Source: JACDER01 sp963717765 (lineage in GTDB: Bacteria; Actinomycetota; Thermoleophilia; Gaiellales; Gaiellaceae). Taken from it: DNA of 64,000 nt. Numbering within the stretch: the stretch's first letter is position 1; every line of letters begins with the position of its first letter. The stretch lies in contig CAVQWX010000005.1 in the NCBI GenBank assembly GCA_963717765.1, positions 292,866 through 356,865 of the forward strand, given 5' to 3'. The notes beneath the pieces are model-generated. The model was given only the letters and a program-made list of their open reading frames with translations, was not told the origin of the DNA and made no database searches. Shown here in pieces: positions 24,480 through 32,462 of the stretch. The translations under genes were made by a program, and so were the position numbers.

Positions 24480-25729
24480 GACCTTGCCTTTTCCGCGGCC
24501 GCGCGCCCGGCCCTGCGTCCGAACACGCAGCACTCGAGCAGGGAGTTGCCCATCATCCGGTTGCGCCCGTGTGTGCCGCCGGCGATCTCACCGCACGCGT
24601 ACATGCCTTCGACCGTGGTCTGGCCGTGGCCGTCGATCACGAGCCCTCCGTTCTGGTAGTGGAGCACCGGGTAGGTGAGGATCGGCTGCTCGAGCGGGTC
24701 GATCCCCGCTGCACGGTAGCGGCGCAGCATGTACGGGAGGGAGATCTCTGCGTCCTCCGGCGTGATCCGGGTCGTGTCGAGGTAGACGGCGGGTCGCCCG
24801 TCCTCGGTTTCGACGCCTCGGCCGGCCTCGACCTCCTCGAAGATGGCCTGCGACACGACGTCGCGCGGGCCGAGCGAATCGGTGAACTCGTCGCCGCCGG
24901 CGTTCAGGAGGACGGCGCCGTACGCACGCGTCGTCTCCGGGATCGAGTAGCCCTGCATGTTCGGCGGCCAGGCGCCGCCGTTGGGGTGGTACTGGAGCGC
25001 GTCCAGGTCGCGGGCCTCCGCGCCGAGGCCGCGGGCGATCCGCGTCACCTCGCCCGTTGCGCCGGGGTGGTTGGTGGAGAGCTCGCCCCGCTCCTCGGCT
25101 TCGCGGTAGCAGCGCCCGCCCGCGGCGAGGATCACCGTTGCCGTCTTGACCTCGACCTCCTCGCCGGACTTGAGCCGGCACGTGGCGACCCAGCCGTTCT
25201 CGACCTGCCGGAGCGCGGTGAGCGGATGGTGCGGAAGCGGCGTGCCGTCCGAGTCCTCGAACGCCTCGCGCAGTGCCTGTGTGATCGCGTGGCCGGTGCG
25301 GTCGCCGACCTGGAGCAGCCGCTTCCGGGACGCGCCGCCGCAGCGCGCAAGCCGATAGCCGCCGTTTTTCCCATGAAAGTGCTTCACACTTTCATGGGGG
25401 CCCGAAGACGGATCGCGCGTGAACTCGACCCCGTTTTCCTCGAGCCAGTGGATCGCGTCCGGCGCTTCTGCGGTGAGGATCTCGACCAGGCTCGGGTCGG
25501 CGGTCTCGTGCGAGCTCTTCCAGACGTCCGCGGCGTGCTGCTCAGGCGAGTCGTCCTCCGCAAACGCCGCCTGGATTCCGCCCTGCGCCTTCGCCGAGTT
25601 GCAGGACTGCAGCGCCCCCTTGGTGATCAGGGCGACACGGCCGCCGGCCCGCTCGGCCGACACGGCCGCGGCCAAGCCGGAAGCGCCGCTTCCGATCACG
25701 AGCACGTCGAAACCGCGGGAGGGCGTCAC
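24476..25729 (-). CDS. FAD-dependent fumarate reductase/succinate dehydrogenase-like flavoprotein
   Basis: A 417-residue soluble flavoprotein of the SdhA/FrdA/NadB family. The Rossmann FAD motif is VIGSGASGLAAA (GSGASG 13-18). AKAQGGIQAAF follows, and the capping domain has YHPNGGAWPP and EFTDSLGPRDVVSQAI. The FAD end is ACGEIAGGTHGRNRMMGNSLLECCVFGRRAG. The C-terminal helical domain of SdhA and NadB is absent. No iron-sulfur or membrane partner is adjacent, so it is not a complete complex II. Start GTG at 25729, 8 nt after a -10 box. Next to fumarase it may reduce fumarate or act on a sulfonate analogue. Confidence 0.8.
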   Translation of the reverse strand: MTPSRGFDVLVIGSGASGLAAAVSAERAGGRVALITKGALQSCNSAKAQGGIQAAFAEDDSPEQHAADVWKSSHETADPSLVEILTAEAPDAIHWLEENGVEFTRDPSSGPHESVKHFHGKNGGYRLARCGGASRKRLLQVGDRTGHAITQALREAFEDSDGTPLPHHPLTALRQVENGWVATCRLKSGEEVEVKTATVILAAGGRCYREAEERGELSTNHPGATGEVTRIARGLGAEARDLDALQYHPNGGAWPPNMQGYSIPETTRAYGAVLLNAGGDEFTDSLGPRDVVSQAIFEEVEAGRGVETEDGRPAVYLDTTRITPEDAEISLPYMLRRYRAAGIDPLEQPILTYPVLHYQNGGLVIDGHGQTTVEGMYACGEIAGGTHGRNRMMGNSLLECCVFGRRAGRAAAEKARS

Positions 25730-25737
25730 GGGCGGAA

Positions 25738-25777
25738 AGTGTACCAGGGCTAATCGAAAGGATTAGCGGAACTAATC
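25738..25777 (-). promoter_or_regulatory. Promoter of the sulfur operon with three phased half-sites
   Basis: A minus-strand TACACT -10 box (25738-25743) lies 8 nt before the GTG at 25729. Upstream, CTAATC (25750-25755), GATTAG (25761-25766) and CTAATC (25772-25777) alternate every 11 bp with 5-bp gaps. The middle unit sits where the -35 box would be. One-turn spacing suggests a regulator binding three half-sites on one DNA face. Confidence 0.55.
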
Positions 25778-25778
25778 C

Positions 25779-26753
25779 TTACCAAACGGACTCGAGGAGC
25801 CCCTCGATCTCGGCCGGCCCGGCCGGACGCGGGTTGAGCCGCATCGCCGGCCGCTGAGCGGCCGCCTCCGCGACCTCGCCGAGCTCGTCGCGCGGAACGC
25901 CAAGGTCCCGGAGCCGCTCGAAGCCGGCGAGCCGGGCCAGCTCGATTGTCCGGCCGATCGGGTCATCGGTTCCCAGCGCCTCGCCGAAACGCGCGATCTC
26001 GCCGCCGACGACGGGCTCGTTGTAGCGCAGCGCAGGCGGAAGAGAGATCGCGTTCAGCGCGCCGTGCGGGAGCCCGTAGCGGCCCCCCAGCGCCTGCGCC
26101 ATGGCATGCCCCAGCGCGAGGCCGGAGCCCGCGAGCGCCGCCCCTGCCTCGGCCGCACCGCGTAGGAGCTCCGTGCGCGCCTCGAGGTCATGCGGCCCGA
26201 CGAGGACGGGCGGGAGCCAGGTGCCGATCAGCGCGGCGCCCGCCACCGCATGCAGATCGGCCTCGTCGTTGCGGTTGAGGACATACAGGGCCTCCGCGCA
26301 GTGCGCGAGCGCGTTCATCGCGGTCCCGCCGCTCTCACCGCTGGGAAGCTCCAGCGTCAGCCTCGGCTCGTAGACGATCCCGGCGAGGTGGGCGCCGCCG
26401 CCGCCGCCCTTCGTCCCCGCCGCCGCGTCGCGCGTCCCGAAGTAGGCCGTCCACTCGGCGCCCGCATACGTCGTCGGGATGGAGACGAGCGGCAGCCCGG
26501 TCGCGGCGGATACGGCTTTTGCGGTGTCGATCGCGCTCCCGCCACCCAGGGCCACGAGGCCGTCCGCCCCCGCGGCCTGCTCGGTGGCGGCCTCGACACC
26601 CGTCCGCTCCGCGTGCGACTGCGCGCCGTGGAAGCGGCCGGCGACGGGAAGATCGAGCGCGCGCCAGCGTTCGGTGGAGATCAGCAGCGGCCGCTCGGTG
26701 CCGACCTCTTCGAGCACGCCGGGGAGCTCGCCGAGCCCCCAGCGGACGATCAC
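25779..26753 (-). CDS. Iron-dependent alcohol dehydrogenase, maleylacetate reductase-like
   Basis: A 324-residue group III metal-dependent dehydrogenase. The NAD(P)-binding GLVALGGGSAIDTAKAVSA and SIPTTYAGAEWTAYFG are followed by the metal helices AMNALAHCAEALY and LALGHAMAQALGGRYGLPHGALNAI. The pattern is closest to maleylacetate reductases, which end hydroxyquinol and resorcinol breakdown, but the 3-hydroxyacid or sulfolactaldehyde-type substrates of relatives are also possible. GTG overlaps the LysR stop (GTGA), so regulator and enzyme are cotranscribed. Confidence 0.8.
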   Translation of the reverse strand: MIVRWGLGELPGVLEEVGTERPLLISTERWRALDLPVAGRFHGAQSHAERTGVEAATEQAAGADGLVALGGGSAIDTAKAVSAATGLPLVSIPTTYAGAEWTAYFGTRDAAAGTKGGGGGAHLAGIVYEPRLTLELPSGESGGTAMNALAHCAEALYVLNRNDEADLHAVAGAALIGTWLPPVLVGPHDLEARTELLRGAAEAGAALAGSGLALGHAMAQALGGRYGLPHGALNAISLPPALRYNEPVVGGEIARFGEALGTDDPIGRTIELARLAGFERLRDLGVPRDELGEVAEAAAQRPAMRLNPRPAGPAEIEGLLESVW

Positions 26754-27640
26754 GAGTGCGACCGGGCGAAGGCGAGGAACTCGTCCGCGGCCCGGGTCGG
26801 AACCCGCCCCGCAGCCCGGACGACGTAGATCTGCCGCGCCGGCTCGAGCCCCTTCACGCTCGCCGCGGCCAGCGTCCCCGCCGCGAGCTCGCCCTCGATC
26901 GCCGTCCGCGAGATGAACGTGACGCCGTAGCCCGCGGCGACGGCGCTCTTCACCGACTCCTGCAGGCCGAGCTCGAGCTTCGACGGCAGGTCGCGCATGC
27001 GCAGCCCGGCGGCGCGCAGGTCCTCCTCGATCACGTGGCGCACGCCCGCGCCTTCCTGCATCGCGATGTACTGCTCGCGCCGCAGCTGCTCGAGCGGAAT
27101 CGCTCTCCCTGCGAACGGGTGGCCGGGCGGCACGGCCAAGACGATCTGGTCCCGAACGAGAGGCTCGAACTCGAGGGAACGATGACGGCGGAGCGCGCCC
27201 ACCACGCCTAGCTCGATCTCCCGCTCCGCGACCTGGTCGATCACCCGATCCGTGTCCGAGATGGTGAGGGACACCGAGAGCTCGGGATGGTCATGCTGGA
27301 ACTCGCACAGGAGGAGCGGCACGAGATGCCCGCCGGGCCCGGTCGAGGCGCCGATCGCGAGCGTGCCGCGCAGGGCGCCGCTCTCCTCGCGGGCGAGATC
27401 CTCGTCGAGCTGGTGTTCGAGCTGGAGCATGCGCTGGGCATTGCGGTAGAGGACGAGGCCGGCCTCGGTCGGCTCCACGCGCCGCCCGGAGCGGTCGAGC
27501 AGCCGCCGTCCGAGACGCTCCTCGAGCGAGCGGATCTGCAGGCTGATCGCCGGCTGCGTCACACCGAGCCGCTCGGCCGCCTGGGAGAAGCTCTTCTTCT
27601 CGACCACGGCGACGAAGGCCGCAAGCTGCCGTGTGTCCAT
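26750..27640 (-). CDS. LysR-family transcriptional regulator
   Basis: A 296-residue LysR-type activator. The N-terminal HTH is DTRQLAAFVAVVEKKSFSQAAERLGVTQPAISLQIRSLE. The effector domain begins near residue 90 with RGTLAIGASTGPGGHLVPLLL, typical of the CysL/CbbR-like branch. ATG at 27640 gives the family start and lies 8 nt after a CATAAT -10-like box; ATG at 27646 is an alternative. It probably controls its own operon with the dehydrogenase. The effector is unknown. Confidence 0.88.
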   Translation of the reverse strand: MDTRQLAAFVAVVEKKSFSQAAERLGVTQPAISLQIRSLEERLGRRLLDRSGRRVEPTEAGLVLYRNAQRMLQLEHQLDEDLAREESGALRGTLAIGASTGPGGHLVPLLLCEFQHDHPELSVSLTISDTDRVIDQVAEREIELGVVGALRRHRSLEFEPLVRDQIVLAVPPGHPFAGRAIPLEQLRREQYIAMQEGAGVRHVIEEDLRAAGLRMRDLPSKLELGLQESVKSAVAAGYGVTFISRTAIEGELAAGTLAAASVKGLEPARQIYVVRAAGRVPTRAADEFLAFARSHS

Positions 27641-27654
27641 AAGCATTCATTATG
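27638..27654. promoter_or_regulatory. LysR-box palindrome
   Basis: CATAA-N7-TTATG overlaps the regulator's start and matches the ATAA-N7-TTAT type of LysR-family recognition sequence. Autoregulation is the simplest reading. Confidence 0.45.
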
Positions 27655-27711
27655 GACGGCGTAACTCATCATTGCGAGGGGTGCTCGTCCCTCCGTCGAA
27701 CCACTAAGGCC

Positions 27712-28560
27712 ATGGCGGTCCGGTTGGTTATCACCGCCGCGGTCGCTCTGCTCGTTGCGGGGCCGGCCTGGGGACAGGGGAGCGCGCGGGTCGCGGCCCT
27801 CCAGACGGCGCTGGTCTCGCAGGGGACGTACGACGGGACGATCGACGGGATCAACGGGCCGGCGACGCGGGCCGCTGTGAGACGCTTCCAGCGCCGCGTC
27901 GGCCTCGCCGCCGACGGCGTCGCGGGCCGGAACACGAGGCTTGCGCTCGGCCGCTACGGCAAGCACGGGATCGGCAGCCGCATCCTGCACCGCGGCGCGT
28001 ACGGCTGGGACGTCACGGCGTTGCAGTTCGAGCTCGCCTGGCACGGGTTTCCGTCCTGGGCGTTCGACGGCATCTTCGGGCCACGCGTCGATGCCGCGGT
28101 GCGCGGTTTTCAGGAGTGGGCCGGGCTACCCGCCGACGGCCAGGCCGGGCGGGACACGTGGCGGGCGCTGAGCCGGCCGCCATCCTCGTGCCCGATCCGC
28201 CTGGGCTGGCCTCTGCACGGAGCGATCGACAGCCCGTTCGGCCCACGCTGGAACCGCTTCCACGAGGGCCTCGACATCGACGCTCCCGAGGGAGAGCGCG
28301 TCGGCGCGTCGCGGAAGGGACGGGTCGTGTTCGCGGGCCGGAACGACGGCTTCGGAAACCTCGTCATCCTGGCGCACACCAGCGGCGTCACGACCTACTA
28401 CGCGCACCTCTCCCGCATCCTCGTCATCGTCGACCAGCGCCTCGGCGAAGGGGACACGCTCGGCCGCGTCGGCCATACAGGCGACGCCACCGGGCCGCAC
28501 CTCCATTTCGAGGTGCGGCTACGCGGCGCCTCGATCGATCCGCTTCCGGCGCTCGATTAA
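27712..28560 (+). CDS. Secreted M23 peptidase with two peptidoglycan-binding domains
   Basis: A 282-residue exported endopeptidase. Signal peptide about 1-21 ending AWG. Two PG_binding_1 repeats follow at about 25-80 (GTYDGTIDGINGPATRAAVRRFQ) and 95-150. An M23/LytM domain covers about 170-280. Zinc ligands His184 and Asp188 (FHEGLDID) and His265 of HLHFE are present, as is His263, so it should be catalytic and cut peptide cross-links. ATG at 27712 begins the signal peptide. Divergent from lysR. Confidence 0.85.
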   Translation: MAVRLVITAAVALLVAGPAWGQGSARVAALQTALVSQGTYDGTIDGINGPATRAAVRRFQRRVGLAADGVAGRNTRLALGRYGKHGIGSRILHRGAYGWDVTALQFELAWHGFPSWAFDGIFGPRVDAAVRGFQEWAGLPADGQAGRDTWRALSRPPSSCPIRLGWPLHGAIDSPFGPRWNRFHEGLDIDAPEGERVGASRKGRVVFAGRNDGFGNLVILAHTSGVTTYYAHLSRILVIVDQRLGEGDTLGRVGHTGDATGPHLHFEVRLRGASIDPLPALD

Positions 28561-28587
28561 GCCCTCGAGCAGCGCCTTACGCGGCAG

Positions 28588-30480
28588 TTACGGGTCGCCG
28601 GCTTCGAGCTGAATTTCGACGGCCGAGGCCAGCCCCTCCGGCCGGCGCGGATCCTTCATCAACGAGGTCAGGAGCGACACCAGCTCGAGCGTGTCACCCT
28701 CCTCGACCAGGCCCTCGAGCGTTACGAGCTGCTCCTCCAGCCACGTCGCGTCGACGGTCGGACGCGTGATCCGCAGGATCTTCGGGTTCGCGGTCGGGTC
28801 GGCCGTCTCGCCGTTGCCGATGAGCTCCTCGTGCATCTTCTCGCCCGGCCGGACGCCGATGAACTCGATCGCGATGTCCTTCTCTGGTTCCTTGCCCGAC
28901 AGCCGGATCATGTTCTGGGCGAGGTCGAGGATCCGGACGGGATCGCCCATGTCGAGCACGAAGATCTCGCCCAGACCGCCGATCCCTCCCGCCTGGATGA
29001 CGAGCGCCGCCGCTTCGGGCGTGGTCATGAAGTAGCGGGTCATGTCGGGATGCGTGACGCCTACCGGCCCGCCCTTCTGGATCTGCCGGCGGAAGATGGA
29101 GATCACGCTGCCCGAGGAGCCGAGGACATTGCCGAACCGGACGGCGACGAAGCGCGTGGCGACGTCGGGGCGGTGGCCGTACGCCTCCACGATCCACTCG
29201 CACAGCGTCTTGCACTGGCCGTACACGGCCCGCGGGTTGAGCGCCTTGTCCGTCGAGACGAGCACGAAACGCTCCGCGCCGAATGCGACCGCGACCTGCG
29301 CGATCGACTTCGTCCCGAGGACGTTGTTCCGCACCGACTCGATCGGGTTCGCCTCCATCAGAGGGACGTGCTTGTACGCAGCCGCGTGGAAGACGATCTT
29401 GGGCCTGTAGCGCTCGAAGACCTGGCGCATCTTCGCCGCGTTCTTGACGTCGCCGATGATCGGGATCGCAGCGGGGAAGTTCCGCTCGTCCACGAGCTCG
29501 CGCTCGATCTCGAACAGCGCCGGCTCGGCGTGGTCGATGAGGACGAGGCGCGCAGCGCCGAGGTGCGCGATCTGACGGCAGAGCTCGGAGCCGATCGACC
29601 CTCCGGCGCCGGTGACGAGCACGGTTTCGCCCGCGACGTACGTCGAGACGGCCTCGAGGTCTACCTCGACCGGCTCACGGCCGAGCACGTCCTCCACCTG
29701 GACGGGACGGATTTGCGCGGCGAGGTCGTGGTCGCCGGAGATGAGCTCGTAGATGCCCGGGAGCGTCTTGACCGGGATGCCGGCGTGGGAGGCGACGTTA
29801 ACGATCTGCTGGCGAACGTCGCCGGCCGCGGACGGGATCGCGATCAACACCTCGTCAGGCTTCGACTCACGCAACAGCCGCGGCAGGGCGTCGGTGGTGC
29901 CGAGCACCCGGACGCCGTGCAGACGGAGGTTCTTCTTGCGCGGGTCGTCGTCCACCAGCCCGATCGGCGTGTAGCCGAGCGCCGGTGACTTGAGCATCTC
30001 GCGGACGATCAGCTGTGCCGCGTCTCCTGCGCCTACGACGAGCACTTCCTTCCCGCGCGCGACGATCCCGCGCGGCGAGGGGCGTTCCATGATCGACCGG
30101 ACGAGCAGCCGCGCGCCGGCCACGAGAATCAGCGTCAGGAGCCAGTCCGTCGCGGCGATCCCACGCGGCAGCCGGACGTGCTCGACAGGGTTGATCAGGT
30201 AGACGGTCAGGTCGGCGACGAGGCATGCGACCGTGACGCCGCGGACGATCCGCCACATGTCCCGCGTCGAGACGTAGCGCCACCAGTGGTTGTAGAAGCC
30301 GAAGAGGACGAAGACGACGAGCTTGATCCCGAGGACGATCAGGATCGTCCGCTCGAACAGCGTCTCGTAGAAGACGGGAACGCCGCGGTCGAAGCGGAGC
30401 TGGAACGCGAGGTACCAGGCCGCGGCGACGAGCGCCGCGTCGGCAAAGAGCTGCCAGGCGCGGTGGCGCGAGGGGATCAC
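28588..30480 (-). CDS. CapD/WbpM-type UDP-sugar 4,6-dehydratase
   Basis: A 630-residue membrane-bound dehydratase of the PglF/WbpM/CapD family. Four membrane helices lie in about 1-130. A CoA-binding-like domain (LVVGAGDAAQLIVREM) precedes the catalytic SDR domain with VTGAGGSIGSELCRQI near 290, HAAAYKHVPLME and the C-terminal VRPGEKMHEELI. The family dehydrates UDP-GlcNAc (C4,C6), starting rare amino-sugars. GTG at 30480 overlaps the aminotransferase stop, and the pair would make a 4-amino-sugar nucleotide. Confidence 0.92.
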   Translation of the reverse strand: MIPSRHRAWQLFADAALVAAAWYLAFQLRFDRGVPVFYETLFERTILIVLGIKLVVFVLFGFYNHWWRYVSTRDMWRIVRGVTVACLVADLTVYLINPVEHVRLPRGIAATDWLLTLILVAGARLLVRSIMERPSPRGIVARGKEVLVVGAGDAAQLIVREMLKSPALGYTPIGLVDDDPRKKNLRLHGVRVLGTTDALPRLLRESKPDEVLIAIPSAAGDVRQQIVNVASHAGIPVKTLPGIYELISGDHDLAAQIRPVQVEDVLGREPVEVDLEAVSTYVAGETVLVTGAGGSIGSELCRQIAHLGAARLVLIDHAEPALFEIERELVDERNFPAAIPIIGDVKNAAKMRQVFERYRPKIVFHAAAYKHVPLMEANPIESVRNNVLGTKSIAQVAVAFGAERFVLVSTDKALNPRAVYGQCKTLCEWIVEAYGHRPDVATRFVAVRFGNVLGSSGSVISIFRRQIQKGGPVGVTHPDMTRYFMTTPEAAALVIQAGGIGGLGEIFVLDMGDPVRILDLAQNMIRLSGKEPEKDIAIEFIGVRPGEKMHEELIGNGETADPTANPKILRITRPTVDATWLEEQLVTLEGLVEEGDTLELVSLLTSLMKDPRRPEGLASAVEIQLEAGDP

Positions 30481-31559
30481 GAGGTGATTTTCGCCGCTGC
30501 GGCGCTCTTTACTGCGTCGACCACCTGCTCCTGGGTGTCGGGCAGGATGCCCGGCCAGAGGGGGATCGAGAAGTTCTCGCGCGCGGCGCGCTCGGTCTCC
30601 GGCAGCGACCCCTCCTCGTATCCGAGGAAGCGCAGCGCCGGCTGGAGGTGGAGAGGCGTCACGTAGTAGGTCGCGCAGCCGATCTGCTGCTCCTTCAGCG
30701 CGGCGACGATCGCGTCGCGCTCGGGCGAGCGGGACACGAACAGGTGGTACACGTGGCCCGGCTCGTCCACGGGGGAGTCGACGTGCTCGCCGAGGCCGAG
30801 CTCGCGATAGCGCTCCGCCGCCTCACGCCGCCCGCGGTTCCAGCCGTCGAGCTCCGGAAGGAACAGCCGCAGCGCCGTGGCCTGGATCTCGTCCAGCCGC
30901 GAGTTGCAGCCAATGAAATGGAAGTCGACCTTGTCCTTCGACCCGTGGAAACGGAGCATGCGGACGCGCTCGGCGATCTCGCTGTCAGGTGTCGCGACAA
31001 GTCCGCCGTCGCCGAGGCCGAACAGGTTCTTCGTCGGATAGAAGCTGAAGGTCGAGGCTGCGCTCGTCGCGATCCCGGGCGAGCCGAAAGCCTGGGCCGC
31101 GTCCTCGATGAGCGGCGGACCGATCTCGGCGAGCTCGGCAATCGGCGCCGGGCGGCCGAAGAGGTGGACGGGCATGATCGCGCGCGTCTGCTTGGTCACG
31201 CGCGCGGCCACGTCCTCGGGATCGAGGTTGAGCGTCTCGGGGTCGATGTCCGCGAAGACCGGCGTCGCGCCGCGCCGGGCGATCGACTCGGCAGTCGCGT
31301 AGAACGTGAAGGCCGGGCAGATGACCTCGTCGCCGGGGCCGATTCCCATCGCCTCGAGCACGAGCAGCAGCGCGTCCGTCCCGTTGGCGACGCCGACCCC
31401 GTGCTCGACGCCGAGGTAGTCCGCGGCCTCCTGCTCGAAGGCCTGGACGTTGGGGCCGAGGATGAACCGTCCGTCCTCGAGGACGGCGGAAATGCGCTCC
31501 TTCAGCTCGGGCAGGAGTGGCTCGTACTGCGCCTTGACGTCGATCAGCGGGATGGCCAC
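30477..31559 (-). CDS. DegT/DnrJ/EryC1-family sugar aminotransferase
   Basis: A 360-residue PLP aminotransferase. It has GVGVANGTDALLL near 54, Asp153 in LIEDAAQAFG, and Schiff-base Lys177 in FSFYPTKNLFGLGDGG. This pattern is close to WbpE/PglE/DegT enzymes that aminate UDP-4-keto sugars. GTG at 31559 starts with the family sequence AIPLIDVKAQY. It is the first gene of the pair with the 4,6-dehydratase, consistent with consecutive steps. A second family member at 0.2-1.3 kb differs in sequence. Confidence 0.9.
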   Translation of the reverse strand: MAIPLIDVKAQYEPLLPELKERISAVLEDGRFILGPNVQAFEQEAADYLGVEHGVGVANGTDALLLVLEAMGIGPGDEVICPAFTFYATAESIARRGATPVFADIDPETLNLDPEDVAARVTKQTRAIMPVHLFGRPAPIAELAEIGPPLIEDAAQAFGSPGIATSAASTFSFYPTKNLFGLGDGGLVATPDSEIAERVRMLRFHGSKDKVDFHFIGCNSRLDEIQATALRLFLPELDGWNRGRREAAERYRELGLGEHVDSPVDEPGHVYHLFVSRSPERDAIVAALKEQQIGCATYYVTPLHLQPALRFLGYEEGSLPETERAARENFSIPLWPGILPDTQEQVVDAVKSAAAAKITS

Positions 31560-31784
31560 AGCGTCCGTCAGTGTAGATGGATGATGCCGTGTGTTCGTAC
31601 GCCTCGGGGCGCGTGCTGGCCGCTCTGGGTCACGCCGGCGGGACGGCGTCGATGCTGAATGAAGCATCGGGGCCGGCCCGCCGGCGGGAAAGCGCCCGGA
31701 CGGACGGACGGCCTTGCCGGCCGTGCCGGTGCGGGCGCGGCCAGACGCGCCAGCGCGCGCATCCGAGCGCGCGAACGCACGGTG
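31560..31784. other. GC-rich leader region, no gene seen
   Basis: The 225 bp between the DedA stop and the aminotransferase start hold the small hairpin CGATGCT-GAATGA-AGCATCG at 31650-31669 and GC-rich runs. Readings through it on both strands are low-complexity arginine/proline. It may hold the promoter and leader of the aminotransferase operon. Confidence 0.4.
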
Positions 31785-32462
31785 TCAGCCATCAACATCG
31801 GTCGTGGCAGGCTTTGTTGCTCGAGACGACCACCAGCGCCAGAGCGCGTAGACGGCGAGCAGCAGGACGAGGGCGAGGATCGCGTAGTCCACATAGCGGA
31901 AGCCGTCGTGGAAGTCGTGCCAGCTGCTCCCGATCGCGTAGCCGATGCCGGCGAGCGCGAAGCACCAGATGGCCGATCCCGCAAGCGTGAGCAGCGTGTA
32001 GCGGCCGAGCGGCATGCGAAAGACGCCGGCCGGGATGGAGCAAAAGGAGCGAACGACCGGCGTCAGGCGTCCGAGAAAGACGGCCCAGTCGCCCCAGCGC
32101 TCGAACCAGCGCTCCGCTCGCTCCATCCGCTCGGGACCGAGGTGGAACCAGCGCCCGTGACGCTCGAGCAGCGGCCGTCCGCCATAGATCCCGATCGCCC
32201 ACCCCACCACCGCGCCAACCGTGTAGCCGATCGTCCCCGACAGGGCCATCGCGACGAAGGCCCAGCCGGGCGAGGAGATCGTGTGGCCGAACAGGGTCAC
32301 CGAGGCCCCCTCGATCGCTCCGGACGCGAGCGCGCCCGCGTAGAGCATCACGAGCTCGCTGAACGCGGGGAAGACGGCGTCGAGCGCCATGAGGAGGAAG
32401 ACGGCATAGATGCCGTGATCGCCGATTGCGGAAGTGATCGAGCCGGTGACCGAGGCGATCAT
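31785..32462 (-). CDS. DedA-family membrane protein
   Basis: A 225-residue DedA/VTT-domain protein with about 5-6 membrane segments. Family marks are FPAFSELVMLYAGAL, ALSGTIGYTVGAVVGWAIGIYGGRPLLER and, near 140, FLGRLTPVVRSFCSIPAGVFRMPLGRY, the amphipathic re-entrant motif with key acidic and arginine residues. DedA proteins act in lipid-carrier flipping and membrane homeostasis. ATG overlaps the glycosidase stop (ATGA). Confidence 0.88.
   Translation of the reverse strand: MIASVTGSITSAIGDHGIYAVFLLMALDAVFPAFSELVMLYAGALASGAIEGASVTLFGHTISSPGWAFVAMALSGTIGYTVGAVVGWAIGIYGGRPLLERHGRWFHLGPERMERAERWFERWGDWAVFLGRLTPVVRSFCSIPAGVFRMPLGRYTLLTLAGSAIWCFALAGIGYAIGSSWHDFHDGFRYVDYAILALVLLLAVYALWRWWSSRATKPATTDVDG

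Noticed and set aside
24476..25729. Calling the flavoprotein L-aspartate oxidase or SdhA
   Set aside because: The C-terminal helical domain of both is absent, and no quinolinate (nadA/nadC) or iron-sulfur/membrane subunit genes are adjacent.
28831..29988. A long ORF opposite the CapD-like gene
   Set aside because: It is the antisense frame of a well-supported gene in high-GC DNA, with arginine/glutamate/aspartate-rich low-complexity sequence and no motif.
31560..31784. A structured RNA in the leader of the aminotransferase operon
   Set aside because: Only one small hairpin is visible and no known RNA family fold is recognised; GC-rich runs alone are not evidence.
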